DNA from: Acidobacteriota bacterium
Lineage (GTDB): Bacteria > Acidobacteriota > Terriglobia > Acidiferrales > 2-02-FULL-67-57
Assembly (NCBI GenBank): GCA_016189965.1
Contig: JACPRL010000161.1
Coordinates: 1 to 6,202, forward strand
DNA length: 6,202 nucleotides
Reading direction: 5' to 3'
The notes under the pieces were generated by a model. That model did not search any database. It worked only from the letters and a program-made list of their open reading frames with translations, and had not been told where the DNA came from. The position numbers were made by a program, and so were the translations under genes. Shown here piece by piece: positions 6,164-6,202 of this stretch. The first letter of the stretch is position 1; each line of letters begins with the position of its first letter.

Positions 6164-6202
6164 ATGCAATTCGACACTCTCATCCAGGGCGGGACCATCG
6201 TC
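6164..6202 (+). CDS. Hydantoinase/dihydropyrimidinase-like amidohydrolase, N-terminal fragment
   Basis: Only 13 codons are in the window: MQFDTLIQGGTIV. This matches the first strand pair of cyclic amidohydrolases, where (F/Y)D(T/L)LI(R/K)GGT(V/I)V opens the small beta-sandwich domain of D-hydantoinase, dihydropyrimidinase and allantoinase. N-acyl-D-amino-acid deacylases begin similarly and cannot be excluded. The start is well supported: GGGGGAG at 6152-6158 lies 5 nt before the ATG. The zinc-binding HxH and carboxylated lysine that would confirm the class lie beyond the right edge. A nearby CPS_4043-type LLM gene favours the hydantoinase/dihydropyrimidinase reading. Confidence 0.6.
   Translation, partial: MQFDTLIQGGTIV

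Overview
The window is about 6.2 kb of GC-rich bacterial DNA with six genes that I can support. One runs off the left edge, one has only its first 13 codons at the right edge, and one short gene is coupled to its upstream neighbour. There are no tRNA, rRNA, CRISPR or insertion-sequence signatures. The gene mix (a PD40 beta-propeller protein, an M28 peptidase, an F420/FMN-type luciferase-like oxidoreductase, a PAPS-type sulfotransferase) and the TGnTAGAAT-type promoters fit a soil or environmental bacterium. My best guess is Acidobacteriota, but this is inference from gene content and not a phylogenetic result.

Left third, plus strand: the C-terminal part of a TolB-like PD40 propeller protein (2-601), visibly less GC-rich than the rest. 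After a gap of about 110 bp comes a complete FAD-dependent oxidoreductase of the L-2-hydroxyglutarate oxidase type (710-1816). It ends 43 bp from a minus-strand gene, so the two transcription units converge there.

Middle, minus strand: a likely operon read right to left. It consists of an LLM-class oxidoreductase (4995-4006), then 29 bp later an M28 zinc peptidase (3976-2069), then a 70-residue membrane protein (2072-1860) whose TTG start overlaps the peptidase stop as TTGA. The peptidase is the most unusual item. A hydrophobic hairpin of about 44 residues interrupts its conserved EExGLxGSxxY metal-binding segment, and it has a second pair of membrane helices at the C terminus.

Right third, plus strand: a divergent intergenic region (4996-5218) with two outward-facing promoters sharing the same extended -10. 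It is followed by a sulfotransferase (5219-6094) and then the start of a hydantoinase/dihydropyrimidinase-like amidohydrolase (6164 to the edge) with its own promoter. The LLM gene resembles the CPS_4043-type family, which as I recall is often found near hydantoinase/dihydropyrimidinase genes. The two may therefore share a cyclic-amide or pyrimidine catabolic role, with the sulfotransferase lying between them.
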